Below are positions 24,328 to 32,532 of a stretch of 64,000 bases of DNA, one piece after another. Source of the stretch: Cellulomonas sp. C5510 (GTDB lineage: Bacteria; Actinomycetota; Actinomycetes; Actinomycetales; Cellulomonadaceae). The position numbers and the translations under genes are program-made. The DNA is taken from positions 124,001 to 188,000 of the forward strand of contig NZ_CP081862.1 in assembly GCF_019797765.1 (NCBI RefSeq). The letters are read 5' to 3'. The notes below the pieces were generated by a model. The model was not told where the DNA came from and made no database searches. It saw only the letters and a list, made by a program, of their open reading frames with translations. Position 1 is the first letter of the stretch. Each line of letters opens with the position of its first letter.

Positions 24328-25086
24328 TCAGGGCACCGGAGGTGTCAGGGCGCGGGCGCGGCGGAGGACCGCGTCGAGCATGTCCGGCGTCAGGCGGCCC
24401 GTGAAGGTGTTCTGCTGGCTGACGTGGAAGCAGCCCAGCAGGGTCAGGCTGTCGCCGCGGGGGTGGTGGACGACGTGCTCGGCGCCGTGGGCGAACCGCG
24501 GTCGCGGGCGCGGGACGGCCCAGCCCTGCTCGTCGAGGGTGCGCAGCAGCGCGTCCCACCCGAACCCCCCGAGCACCACCGCGACCCGCGGGCGGACGAG
24601 CTCGAGCTCGCGGGCCAGCCACGGGCCGCAGCGGTGGCGCTCCTCGGGCAGCGGCTTGTTGTCCGGCGGCGCGCAGTGCACCGGCGCGGTGATCCGCACA
24701 CCCGTCAGCGTGAGCCCGTCCCCGCGGTGCACGGACGTGGGCTGCGAGGCCATCCCGACGCGGTGCATCGCCGCGAACAGGAAGTCCCCCGACCGGTCGC
24801 CGGTGAACATCCGGCCGGTGCGGTTCGCGCCGTGCGCGGCGGGCGCCAGGCCGACGACCAGCACCGACGCGTCCGGGTCCCCGAAGCCGGGGGCCGGCCG
24901 GGCCCAGTACTCCTGGTCGCGGAACGCCGCGCGCTTCACGTCCGCGACGTGCTCGCGCCACGCCACGAGCCGCGGGCACGCCCGGCACTCGACGACGGCG
25001 CCGTCCAGCGTGGCGAGGTCGCGGGCGGCCGGCGCGGCGACGGCCGGGTACCCGGGCTCGTCCGGCGTCCGCTCGTCGATCTGCAC
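24328..25086 (-). CDS. Type 5 uracil-DNA glycosylase (UDGb, Fe-S)
   Basis: A 252-residue base-excision repair enzyme from GTG 25086. Cys residues in VECRACPRL and in the mid-part (PVHCAPPDN, RHRCGPWLA) can bind a 4Fe-4S cluster. The active-site motif A reads VGLAPAAHGANRTGRMFTGDRSGDF, lacking the polar catalytic residue of family 1, as in UDGb, and the second motif is HVSQQNTFTGRLT. The family removes uracil, and often hypoxanthine, from DNA in high-GC organisms. Two related REP-like elements flank it. Start upstream at 25188 would run into the repeat and is rejected. Confidence 0.88.
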   Translation of the reverse strand: MQIDERTPDEPGYPAVAAPAARDLATLDGAVVECRACPRLVAWREHVADVKRAAFRDQEYWARPAPGFGDPDASVLVVGLAPAAHGANRTGRMFTGDRSGDFLFAAMHRVGMASQPTSVHRGDGLTLTGVRITAPVHCAPPDNKPLPEERHRCGPWLARELELVRPRVAVVLGGFGWDALLRTLDEQGWAVPRPRPRFAHGAEHVVHHPRGDSLTLLGCFHVSQQNTFTGRLTPDMLDAVLRRARALTPPVP

Positions 25087-25157
25087 GCCCCCATCCTCCG
25101 CCCGCCCGCCGGCAGCCCGCGGCCCGGCGCCCGCCGCTGCCGGGATGACCTCCCGCC

Positions 25158-25224
25158 GAAGTCGGCACCTGGCGTGCGAGTTCGGCACGTGGAGCTGCCG
25201 AACTCGCCTCGGAGTGCCGAACTC
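25158..25224. repeat. REP-like element B, nested inverted repeats (upstream of UDG)
   Basis: GAAGTCGGCA (25158-25167), GAGTTCGGCA (25178-25187), TGCCGAACTC (25196-25205) and TGCCGAACTC (25215-25224), the same plan as element A. It may end transcription of the gene at 25896 or be a mobile REP-type sequence. Confidence 0.75.
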
Positions 25225-25225
25225 G

Positions 25226-25268
25226 CGGGAGGTGCCGGGAGGTGCCGGAGGTGCCGGGAGGTGCCGGG
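25226..25268. repeat. Short GGAGGTGCCG tandem repeats
   Basis: About four near-perfect copies of GGGAGGTGCCG (one copy a base shorter) run directly after REP-like element B up to the stop of the next gene. They carry no visible gene. Confidence 0.65.
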
Positions 25269-25275
25269 CGCGGGG

Positions 25276-25896
25276 TCAGGCGAAGCGGGTCGGGTCGCCG
25301 GCGCCGGCGCGGACGACCTCCGGGTAGCCCTCGGACCAGTCGACGACGGTGGTCGGCTCGGTCCCGCACTCGCCGGCGTCCACGACCGCGTCGACGACGT
25401 GGTCGAGCTCCTCCTTGACGGTCCAGCCGTCGGTCTGCGGCTCGGTGTCCCCGGGGAGGATGAGCGTCGAGGACAGCAGCGGCTCTCCGAGCTCCCGGAG
25501 CAGCGCCTGCACGACGCGGCTGTCGGGGATGCGCACGCCGACGGTCCGCTTCTTGGGGTGCGCCAGCCGCCGCGGCACCTCCTTGGTGGCCGGCAGGATG
25601 AACGTGTACGGCCCGGGCGTGGCCGCCTTGATCGCCCGGAACGGCGCGTTGTCCAGCCGGACGAGCTGCCCGAGCTGCGCGAAGTCCAGGCACATGAGCG
25701 TGAAGTGGTGCCGGTCGTCGAGATGCCGGATCGCCCGGATCCGGTCGGCGCCGGTGTGGCTCTCCATGCGGCAGCCGAGCGCGTAGCCGGAGTCCGTCGG
25801 GTACGCGATGAGCGCGTCGTCGCGCAGCAGGGAGACGAGCTGGCCGACCGAGCGGGCCTGCGGGTCGTGCGGGTGGACGTCGAAGTACCGGGCCAT
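25276..25896 (-). CDS. YciO/Sua5/YrdC-family protein (threonylcarbamoyl-AMP synthase-like)
   Basis: A 206-residue protein from ATG 25896. The YrdC fold shows IAYPTDSGYALGC (nucleotide-binding PTDT/S-xY loop), HFTLMCLDFAQL, the central ATPGPYTFILPATKEVPRRL with KKRTVGVRIPD, and LLSSTLILPG. These match the YciO branch (PGPYTFIL, H-F-TLMC). YrdC/Sua5 enzymes make threonylcarbamoyl-AMP for tRNA t6A; the role of YciO members is less clear. It follows the methyltransferase gene by 52 bases in the same direction. Confidence 0.85.
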   Translation of the reverse strand: MARYFDVHPHDPQARSVGQLVSLLRDDALIAYPTDSGYALGCRMESHTGADRIRAIRHLDDRHHFTLMCLDFAQLGQLVRLDNAPFRAIKAATPGPYTFILPATKEVPRRLAHPKKRTVGVRIPDSRVVQALLRELGEPLLSSTLILPGDTEPQTDGWTVKEELDHVVDAVVDAGECGTEPTTVVDWSEGYPEVVRAGAGDPTRFA

Positions 25897-25948
25897 GACG
25901 TCGAGCCTGGCACGCAGCACGCGGCCGGACCACCCGCGCCCGCGGTTC

Positions 25949-26548
25949 TCACGCGAGGACGGCGACCAGGAAGTCGGCCTCAGGGTCGAACGGCCGCAGG
26001 TCCCACGTGGCGAACCGGTGCTCGATCCGCAGGCCCGCGGCGGCGGCGTCCGCCTCGAGCGCCTCGAAGGGGTAGCCGCGCCCGGCGCCGAACCCGACGA
26101 CGAGCCGCCCGCCCGGAGCGAGGTGCGCGCGGATGCGGCGCAGCACCTCGGACTCCGTGCCCTCCGCCACGAAGGTCAGGACGTTGCCGGCCATCACGGC
26201 GACGTCGAACGGCTCGCTGATCCCCGCCGCGGGCAGGTCGAGCTCCGCGAGGTCGCCGACCAGCCAGGTGCCGTCGGGGTGGTCGGCGCGCGCGGCCTCG
26301 ATCAGCACCGGGTCGACGTCGACCCCGACGACGGCGTGCCCCCGCCGCGCGAGCTCGCCGCCCACCCGTCCGGGGCCGCAGCCGGCGTCGAGCACGCGGG
26401 CACCGCGGGGCACCATCGCGTCGACCGTCCGGGCCTCGCCCGCGAGGTCGGCCCCGTCGGCGGCCATGCGGCGGAACCGCTCGACGTACCAGGCGGACCG
26501 GTCGGGGTTCTGCTGGCCGATCTGCTCCCAGCGGGTGGGCTGACGCAC
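25949..26548 (-). CDS. Class I SAM-dependent methyltransferase
   Basis: A 199-residue protein from GTG 26548. Motif I is VLDAGCGPGRVGGELARRGHAVVGVDVD, with the acidic ribose-binding residue at the end of strand 2; motif II is PFDVAVMAGNVLTFV and post-motif LAPGGRLVVGFG. This is a complete methyltransferase_11/25-type domain without extra parts. The substrate cannot be told. It has its own likely promoter (TAGGCT at 26582-26587 on the reverse strand). Confidence 0.85.
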   Translation of the reverse strand: MRQPTRWEQIGQQNPDRSAWYVERFRRMAADGADLAGEARTVDAMVPRGARVLDAGCGPGRVGGELARRGHAVVGVDVDPVLIEAARADHPDGTWLVGDLAELDLPAAGISEPFDVAVMAGNVLTFVAEGTESEVLRRIRAHLAPGGRLVVGFGAGRGYPFEALEADAAAAGLRIEHRFATWDLRPFDPEADFLVAVLA

Positions 26549-26581
26549 GGTGCTCCTTCGGGTCGGACGGGACCGCGACCG

Positions 26582-26587
26582 AGCCTA
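26582..26587 (-). promoter_or_regulatory. -10 box for the methyltransferase gene
   Basis: TAGGCT on the reverse strand, about 34 bases before GTG 26548. Confidence 0.35.
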
Positions 26588-26682
26588 GACGCGTGCGGAG
26601 CCCGGGTGCCCGGCCGGGTCGGGACCCCGTCCCGCCACCCGCCCGTCCGCCACCGGTCCGTCCGCCACCCGCCCGCCCGCGG

Positions 26683-28794
26683 TCACGCCGGCGTCAGGTG
26701 CCCCGGCCGGACCTCGTACTCCCCGGGCGCGAGCGTCAGCTCCCCGTGCCCGCCGGTCAGCGACCGCAGGTCGAGCGCGTACCGGACCAGCTCGGCCTCC
26801 GGCACGACGGCCTCGACCCGGACCCGGCCGTCGTCCGTGGTGCCGGTCGCGGTGATGCGCCCCCGACGCCCCGACAGGTCGCCGAGCACGTCGCCCTGCG
26901 CGGCCGGGGGGACGACGACGCTGACGCGCAGCGTGGGCTCGAGCAGCACGGTCCCCGCGGACGCGAGTGCGGCGCGCACCCCCGCGGCGGCGGCCGTCCG
27001 GAACGCCATGTCGGACGAGTCGACCGCGTGCGCCTTGCCGTCGTGCACCTCCACCTGCACGTCGACCACGGGGTGCCCGAGCGGCCCGCCGGCGGCGAGC
27101 GCCTCCGCGGCCCCGCGCTCGACGGCCGGCAGGTACGACCGCGGCACGGCGCCGCCGACCACGGAGTCGACGAAGGCGAACCCGCTGCCGGGCGGTCGCG
27201 GGGTGAGCCGCAGCTGCACCACCGCGAACTGCCCGTGGCCACCGGACTGCTTCTTCAGCCGGCCCTCGGCCTCCGCCGGCCCGGCGAGCGTCTCGCGGTA
27301 GGCGATCCGCACGGGCTCCGTCGTGACGTGCACGCCGAAGACGCGGGCGAGGCGGTCGACCGCGACCGCGAGGTGCGCGTCGCCCAGCCCCCGGAGGACG
27401 GTCTGGTGCGGGGTGCGGTCGACGCGCAGCGTCGGGTCCTCGGCGGCGAGCCGGGTCAGCGCGGCCGACAGCTTGTCGTCGTCCGCCTGGCTGACCGGGA
27501 CGAGCGCGGTCGCCAGCACGGGCTCGCGCGCCGGGAGCGCGGCGGGTCGCACGGGCTGGGCCCGGGACGCCAGCAGGGTCCCGGAGGGCGCCCCGGCGAG
27601 CTTGGCGACCGCGCCGATCGCCCCGGCGGGCAGCACGTCCACGGGCAGGTGCTCGCGCCCGCGCAACCGGAACAGCCCGTGCAGCCGCTCCTCCGCACCC
27701 GTGGTGGGGCTCACGAGCCGGTCGCCGGAGCGCACCGTGCCGGACAGCACCTTGAACACGGACACCTGACCGACGAACGGGTCGGCGACCGTCCGGAAGA
27801 CGTGCAGGACGGTCTCGCCGTCCGGGTCGGCCGGGAGCTCCGACACAGCCCCGTGCCCCGGCCCGGTCGCGGCGCCCCTCCCGTCGCCCGGGCCGCCCCC
27901 GACGATGAGCTGCGCGGGCCGGTCCGCGGGCGACGGCCCGATCTCGCACACGAGGTCCGCCAGCCGGTCGACCCCGACGCCGGTCGCGGCGGACGCCACG
28001 AGCACCGGCACGGCCTCGCCGGCCACGACCTCCCGGGCGAGCGTCCGCTCGAGGTCGGCGGCGCCGGGCTCCTCGCCGGACAGGTAGCGCTCGAGCTGGT
28101 CGTCGTCGTGGGCGACGATCTCCTCGGTGACCTCGCCGTGCAGCCGGTGCTCCTCGTCCGCCACGTCGGCTGGCAGGTCGCAGTCGTGGTGGCGGCCGTC
28201 GCTCCCGTAGTCCAGCCCCCGGTCGGACAGCACGTCCGCGACGCCGTGCAGCGCCTGCTCCTCCCCGAGCGGCAGCTCGAGCGGCACGACGCCCGACGGG
28301 TCCCGGCCGGTGCGGACCGCGAGGTCGCGCACATGGTCGAGCACCCGGTGGAAGTCGGCGCGCGCCCGGTCCTCCTGCGAAACGACGACGAGGCGGGGGA
28401 TCCCCGCCTCGTCGCACCGCCGCCAGACCGCCTCGGTCCCGGACTGCACCCCGTCGACCGCGCTGACCACCACCACCGCGAGGTCGGCGACGGCCAGCGC
28501 CGCGTCCACCGCGCCGGCGAAGTCCGGCGACCCGGGGGTGTCCAGCAGGGTGATCCGGTGGGGGCAGCCCTGGCTGCACGTCCAGTCGAGGTCGGCGACG
28601 CCGAGGCTCACGGACGAGCCGCGCGCGACCTCCTCGGGCTCGTGGTCGCAGACCGTCGAGCCGTCCTCCACCCTGCCCGCCCGGGGGACCGCCCCGGCGC
28701 GCAGCAGCAGGGCCTCAGCCAGTGTCGTCTTGCCGGAACCGCCGTGGCCGACGAGCGCCACGTTGCGGACCGACGGCGTCGTCGCCGTCTCCAT
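26683..28794 (-). CDS. EF-G-like GTPase (EF-G2 type) with altered G3 and G4 motifs
   Basis: A 703-residue translational GTPase with the five-domain EF-G layout. The P-loop GHGGSGKT (16-23) is intact. In G3, DTPGSPDF (86-93) has Ser where canonical EF-G has the catalytic His. In G4 the usual NKxD reads SQED (140-143), so guanine specificity is doubtful. Domain IV-like KKQSGGHGQFAVVQLRL and domain V (VVPEAELVRYALDLRSLTGGHGELTLAPGEYE) are conserved. Actinobacteria commonly have such an EF-G paralogue besides FusA; it is thought to bind the ribosome without supporting normal elongation. It starts at ATG 28794, alone. Confidence 0.88.
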   Translation of the reverse strand: METATTPSVRNVALVGHGGSGKTTLAEALLLRAGAVPRAGRVEDGSTVCDHEPEEVARGSSVSLGVADLDWTCSQGCPHRITLLDTPGSPDFAGAVDAALAVADLAVVVVSAVDGVQSGTEAVWRRCDEAGIPRLVVVSQEDRARADFHRVLDHVRDLAVRTGRDPSGVVPLELPLGEEQALHGVADVLSDRGLDYGSDGRHHDCDLPADVADEEHRLHGEVTEEIVAHDDDQLERYLSGEEPGAADLERTLAREVVAGEAVPVLVASAATGVGVDRLADLVCEIGPSPADRPAQLIVGGGPGDGRGAATGPGHGAVSELPADPDGETVLHVFRTVADPFVGQVSVFKVLSGTVRSGDRLVSPTTGAEERLHGLFRLRGREHLPVDVLPAGAIGAVAKLAGAPSGTLLASRAQPVRPAALPAREPVLATALVPVSQADDDKLSAALTRLAAEDPTLRVDRTPHQTVLRGLGDAHLAVAVDRLARVFGVHVTTEPVRIAYRETLAGPAEAEGRLKKQSGGHGQFAVVQLRLTPRPPGSGFAFVDSVVGGAVPRSYLPAVERGAAEALAAGGPLGHPVVDVQVEVHDGKAHAVDSSDMAFRTAAAAGVRAALASAGTVLLEPTLRVSVVVPPAAQGDVLGDLSGRRGRITATGTTDDGRVRVEAVVPEAELVRYALDLRSLTGGHGELTLAPGEYEVRPGHLTPA

Positions 28795-28830
28795 CGCTGG
28801 TCTCCCGGGTGTGCAGGGCCGCAGAACGCC

Positions 28831-28836
28831 ACAGTA
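28831..28836 (-). promoter_or_regulatory. -10 box for the EF-G-like gene
   Basis: TACTGT on the reverse strand, 36 bases before ATG 28794; TGTCGT about 18 bases further upstream could be the -35 box. Confidence 0.35.
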
Positions 28837-28857
28837 GCCACGTCGGGCGCCACGACG

Positions 28858-28895
28858 ACAGGGACCTCGGCCGCTGGTGCGGCCGAGGTCCCTGT
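28858..28895 (-). terminator. Strong terminator hairpin after the FKBP gene
   Basis: A perfect 17-bp stem (28858-28874 with 28879-28895) and the four-base loop TGGT directly follow the FKBP stop codon on the reverse strand. The same hairpin lies just upstream of the EF-G-like promoter and insulates it. Confidence 0.85.
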
Positions 28896-28911
28896 GCTGC
28901 GGTGCGTGCCG

Positions 28912-29847
28912 TCAGGAGGCGGCGAGGATGTCCACGACGAAGACCAGCGTGGACCCGGCCGGGATGCCGTCCTGCTCCTGGTCGCCGTAGCCGAGGTCCG
29001 GCGGGATGACCAGCAGCACCTGGCTGCCGACCGGCTGCCCGGCGAGGCCCTGCTGCCAGCCCTCGATGACGCCGGTCAGGGCGAACGTCGAGGACGCGCC
29101 GCGCTCCCAGGACGAGTCGAACGGCGTGCCGTCCCAGAGCCAGCCGCTGTACTGCACGGTGAGCGTCTGACCCTCCTCGACGGCGGGGCCGGAGCCCTCG
29201 ATGAGCGGCTGCACGACGAGCTCCGTCGGGGCGTCGCCGTCGACCGGCTCGATGGAGGGCCGGCCGTCGTCGGCGAGCGTCACCGTCGGCAGGCCCTCCG
29301 GCAGCGGCGTGACGGCGGTGCCCTCGGCGCGCGTCGGCACGGACTGCGTGCTCATGATCTCGACCGCGAGCAGCAGCGTGCCGGTCGTGCTGGGGTTCGC
29401 GAACAGCAGCCGGGCACCGACCTTCTGGCCGAGCACCTGCTCGAGCAGGGCGGGCGGGAGGTTCGCGTCGTCCGCGACGTACGACTGCGGGGTGCTGCCG
29501 TAGGTGCCGCCCTGGCTGCTGCCGTCCTCGCCGCTGACAGCCGCGATGTTGACGCCGATCAGCTGGCCCTCCTCGACGGTCTCGCCGGTGCCGGGCGTCA
29601 CGACGCGCGCGACGGCGGCGGACACCGAGAACGGCTGCTCGAAGTCGAACGTGGGCTCCTCACCGGGCTCGCCGGTCAGGGTGACGGCCTCGAGGGCGGC
29701 GACGTCCTCGGCGCTGGCCGTGGCGGCGGCGTCGGGCGACGCGGAGGCGGACGTGGAGGGGGAGGCGGAGTCGTCCGCGCCGTCGCTGCTGCAGCCGGCG
29801 AGCAGCAGCAGCGAGACGGCGAGGAGGGAGGCGGCCGTTCGGCGCAC
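28912..29847 (-). CDS. FKBP-type peptidyl-prolyl isomerase lipoprotein with two FKBP-like modules
   Basis: A 311-residue lipoprotein from GTG 29847, with AAGGA eight bases before the start. The signal AASLLAVSLLLLAGCSS ends in lipobox LLAGC, followed by a Ser/Ala/Asp-rich linker. The C-terminal module (about 215-311) is a clear FKBP domain: GQTLTVQYSGWLWDGTPFDSSW, VIEGWQQGLAGQPVGSQVLLVIPPDLGYG and GSTLVFVVDIL. An earlier module (about 75-175) resembles a degenerate FKBP domain (EEGQLIGVNIAAV, LEQVLGQKVGARLLF) without the active-site aromatics. The protein should help fold secreted proteins at the outer face of the membrane. Confidence 0.88.
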   Translation of the reverse strand: MRRTAASLLAVSLLLLAGCSSDGADDSASPSTSASASPDAAATASAEDVAALEAVTLTGEPGEEPTFDFEQPFSVSAAVARVVTPGTGETVEEGQLIGVNIAAVSGEDGSSQGGTYGSTPQSYVADDANLPPALLEQVLGQKVGARLLFANPSTTGTLLLAVEIMSTQSVPTRAEGTAVTPLPEGLPTVTLADDGRPSIEPVDGDAPTELVVQPLIEGSGPAVEEGQTLTVQYSGWLWDGTPFDSSWERGASSTFALTGVIEGWQQGLAGQPVGSQVLLVIPPDLGYGDQEQDGIPAGSTLVFVVDILAAS

Positions 29848-29948
29848 GAGCTCGTCCTTCGATCGGGGTCTGGCGGAGGGGTCATCGTAGGCGCCGGGGC
29901 TGTGCGTTCCCGGGGCGGGTGCGCACGACGGCGGCCCGCCGCCGCGCG

Positions 29949-30344
29949 TCAGCCCCGCCGCACGATGGCGTCCGCGTGCGCCGCCACCCACGACACCAGC
30001 GGCAGCAGGTGCGCGGCGAGCTCCCGGCCGAGCGGCGTCAGCGAGTAGTCGACCCGCGGCGGGATGGACGGCGTGGCCTCGCGCAGCACCAGGCCGTCGG
30101 CCTCGAGGGTGCGGAGGGTCGAGGCGAGCATCTTCTCGCTGATCCCCTCGACGACCCGGCGCAGCTCGCCCCAGCGCCGGGTGCCCTCCGAGAGGGCCAC
30201 CAGGACCAGGACGCCCCACTTGCTCGTCACGTGGTCCAGGACGACCCGGCTGGGGCACGCCGCGGGCAGGACGCCGTCGGTCAGCAGGTCCTGCAGGACG
30301 CTCGGCGTCGCCGTCGTCGTCCTGGCCTCGATGCTCACCGTCAT
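29949..30344 (-). CDS. HxlR-family winged-helix regulator (YtfH/QorR-like)
   Basis: A 131-residue DNA-binding protein. HxlR features: CPSRVVLDHVTSKWGVLVLVAL with the conserved Cys near the N-terminus, RRWGELRRVVEGISEKMLASTLRTLEADGLV (recognition helix) and VDYSLTPLGREL (wing). The Cys in PAACPSR may sense oxidants or electrophiles. It is divergent from the quinone-oxidoreductase-like gene with 126 bases between, the same layout as E. coli ytfH/qorB, so it probably represses that gene and itself. Confidence 0.88.
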   Translation of the reverse strand: MTVSIEARTTTATPSVLQDLLTDGVLPAACPSRVVLDHVTSKWGVLVLVALSEGTRRWGELRRVVEGISEKMLASTLRTLEADGLVLREATPSIPPRVDYSLTPLGRELAAHLLPLVSWVAAHADAIVRRG

Positions 30345-30354
30345 GCCAGTACCT

Positions 30355-30370
30355 TACCCAGAAGTGGGTA
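30355..30370. promoter_or_regulatory. Candidate HxlR operator
   Basis: An inverted repeat TACCCA-GAAG-TGGGTA sits 11 bases upstream of the HxlR start codon in the divergent promoter region. A further GTACC on each side extends the symmetry partly. Binding by the neighbouring regulator is inferred. Confidence 0.5.
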
Positions 30371-30470
30371 CCCGCGATCCGGAAGGTTCGCGCGGCACCG
30401 CTGGTTGGGGCGGGTGCCGGGCGCGGGCCCGGTGGCGCCGGCACCCGGCGCGCTACGGAAGGGAACCCCC

Positions 30471-31334
30471 ATGTCGATCGTCGTCACCGGTGCCACCGGC
30501 CACCTGGGCCGCCTCGTCGTCGAGCACCTGCTCGCGGACGGCGTGCCCGCCGAGCAGGTCGTCGCCACCGGCCGCCGCACCGAGCGGCTGGCGGACCTGG
30601 CCGAGCGCGGCGTGCGGGTGGCGGCCGTCGACTACGACAGCCCGGAGACGCTGGCCGCCGCCCTCGAGGGCGCCGAGGTCGTGCTGCTCGTGTCCGGCAG
30701 CGAGGTCGGCCGCCGGGTCCCGCAGCACCGCGCGGTCGTCGAGGCGGCGGTGGCGGCGGGCGTGCGCCGGCTGGTCTACACCTCGGCCCCGCACGCGGAC
30801 GCGACGCCGCTCGTGCTCGCGCCGGAGCACAAGGCCACGGAGGAGATCATCCGGGCGTCCGGCCTGACCTTCACGCTGCTGCGCAACGGCTGGTACACGG
30901 AGAACTACCTCGGAGACGTCCAGCAGGCCCGCGAGTCCGGGGAGATCGTCGCCGCCGTGGGCGACGGCCGGGTCGCCAGCGCCCCGCGCGACGACTTCGC
31001 GGCCGCGGCCGCCGTCGTGCTGCGGACCGAGGGCCACGACGACGCGGTGTACGAGCTGGCCGGCGACGTGGCGTGGTCGTTCGACGAGCTCGCCGCTGCG
31101 GCCTCCGAGGTGCTGGGACGTCCGGTCGTGTTCCGCGCGGTGACGTCCGAGCAGCGCCGGGCGGACCTGCTGGCCGCCGGGCTCGACGAGGGCACCGCGG
31201 GGTTCGTGGTCGCGCTCGAGGAGAACACCCGCGACGGGCTGCTCGCCGGGGGCACGGGCGACCTGTCGCGGCTGATCGGGCGGCCGACCACGCCGCTCGT
31301 CGACGGGCTGCGCGCGGCGCTCGCGGAGGGCTGA
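30471..31334 (+). CDS. NAD(P)H-binding atypical SDR, QorB/NmrA-like quinone oxidoreductase
   Basis: A 287-residue protein with ATG 30471, preceded by GGAAGGGA. The N-terminal nucleotide motif is VTGATGHLGRLVVEHLL, then GVRRLVYTSAPHADATPL, the NmrA-like LLRNGWYTENYL, and a C-terminal part ending in LIGRPTTPLVDGL. The NGWYxEN motif and the typical end (GRPTTP) point to the QorB group, which reduces quinones with NADPH. The divergent HxlR regulator supports this. Confidence 0.87.
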   Translation: MSIVVTGATGHLGRLVVEHLLADGVPAEQVVATGRRTERLADLAERGVRVAAVDYDSPETLAAALEGAEVVLLVSGSEVGRRVPQHRAVVEAAVAAGVRRLVYTSAPHADATPLVLAPEHKATEEIIRASGLTFTLLRNGWYTENYLGDVQQARESGEIVAAVGDGRVASAPRDDFAAAAAVVLRTEGHDDAVYELAGDVAWSFDELAAAASEVLGRPVVFRAVTSEQRRADLLAAGLDEGTAGFVVALEENTRDGLLAGGTGDLSRLIGRPTTPLVDGLRAALAEG

Positions 31335-31462
31335 GCGCCGGGGTGCTCGGGCGGGGCTGAGCGGGCGGGGCCGGGCGGGCGGGCGCGGGCCGGACGCCGG
31401 TCGCGGCGCCCGCCGCCCCGCCCCCGGATGCCGGGTCGTCCTCCCGGTGTGAGGCTCGGAGC

Positions 31463-32473
31463 ATGACGCGATTCGGGTACACCCTCATGACCGAGCAGTC
31501 CGGCCCGAAGCAGCTCGTCGGCTACGGCGTCGACGCGGAGCGGCTCGGGTTCGACTTCCTCGTCTCCAGCGACCACGCGTTCCCGTGGCTCGACGAGCAG
31601 GGGCACGCGCCGTACGCCTGGACGCTGCTGGGCGCGGTCGCGCAGGCCACGTCCCGGGTCGGGCTCATGACGTACGTGACCTGCCCCACCGTGCGGTACC
31701 ACCCCGCGATCGTGGCGCAGAAGGCCGCGACCGTCGGCGTGCTGTCGGACGGCCGGTTCACGCTCGGGCTCGGCGCGGGGGAGAACCTCAACGAGCACGT
31801 CGTGGGCGAGCGCTGGCCGGCCGTCGGCGAGCGGCACGACATGCTGGAGGAGGCCGTCGAGATCATCCGCTCGTTGCTGGACGGCGACCGGCTGACGTTC
31901 GACGGCGTGCACTTCCGCGTCGACTCCGCCCGGCTGTGGGACCTCCCGGACCAGCCGGTCGAGATCGGCGTCGCCGTGTCGGGTGCGCAGTCGATCTCCC
32001 GGTTCGCCCCGCTGGCCGACCACCTCATCACGACCGAGCCCGAGGCGGACCTGCTGCAGGGCTGGGACGACGCCCGCGCGCAGGCGGCGTCCGAGGTCGG
32101 CGCGCAGCCGCCCGCCCCGTCCCGCAAGATCGGGCAGATCCCGATCTCCTGGGACCCGGACGTCGAGACGGCGAAGCAGCGCGCGCACGAGCAGTTCCGG
32201 TGGTTCGCCGGGGGGTGGCACGTCAACGCCGACCTGCCGACCACGGAGGCGTTCGACGCCGCGAGCCAGTACGTCCGCCCGGACGACGTCGCGGAGACGA
32301 TCCCCTGCGGCCCGGACCTCGACGCGATCGTCGAGGGCGTGAGCGCCTACTGGGAGGCGGGGTTCACCGACATCGCGCTGGTGCAGGTCGGCGACGCCGC
32401 GCAGCAGCGGTTCCTCGACGAGGCCGCGGGGCCGCTGCTGGAGAAGCTGCGCGAGGCCGCGCCGTCGTCGTGA
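31463..32473 (+). CDS. LLM-class F420-dependent-type oxidoreductase
   Basis: A 336-residue luciferase-like barrel with ATG 31463. Motifs: FGYTLMTEQSGP at the N-terminus, DFLVSSDHAFPWL, YVTCPTVRYHPAIVAQKAAT, LGLGAGENLNEHVVGERWP and, in the C-terminal half, GGWHVNADLPTTEAFDAAS. The GAGENLNEHV and TCPTVRYHPA forms are close to F420-dependent glucose-6-phosphate dehydrogenase relatives (TIGR03557-like). Natural substrate is unknown. The gene lies 129 bases after the QorB-like gene and 60 before a small hypothetical gene in the same direction. Confidence 0.85.
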   Translation: MTRFGYTLMTEQSGPKQLVGYGVDAERLGFDFLVSSDHAFPWLDEQGHAPYAWTLLGAVAQATSRVGLMTYVTCPTVRYHPAIVAQKAATVGVLSDGRFTLGLGAGENLNEHVVGERWPAVGERHDMLEEAVEIIRSLLDGDRLTFDGVHFRVDSARLWDLPDQPVEIGVAVSGAQSISRFAPLADHLITTEPEADLLQGWDDARAQAASEVGAQPPAPSRKIGQIPISWDPDVETAKQRAHEQFRWFAGGWHVNADLPTTEAFDAASQYVRPDDVAETIPCGPDLDAIVEGVSAYWEAGFTDIALVQVGDAAQQRFLDEAAGPLLEKLREAAPSS

Positions 32474-32532
32474 GCACGCCCGGCCGTACCCCACCGGCCG
32501 GTTGACCAACCCCACGGTTCGAGAGGAGCACC

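Noticed and set aside
26593..30048. A 1151-codon open frame on the forward strand
   Set aside because: Antisense to the EF-G-like and FKBP genes, low-complexity composition, no domain pattern.
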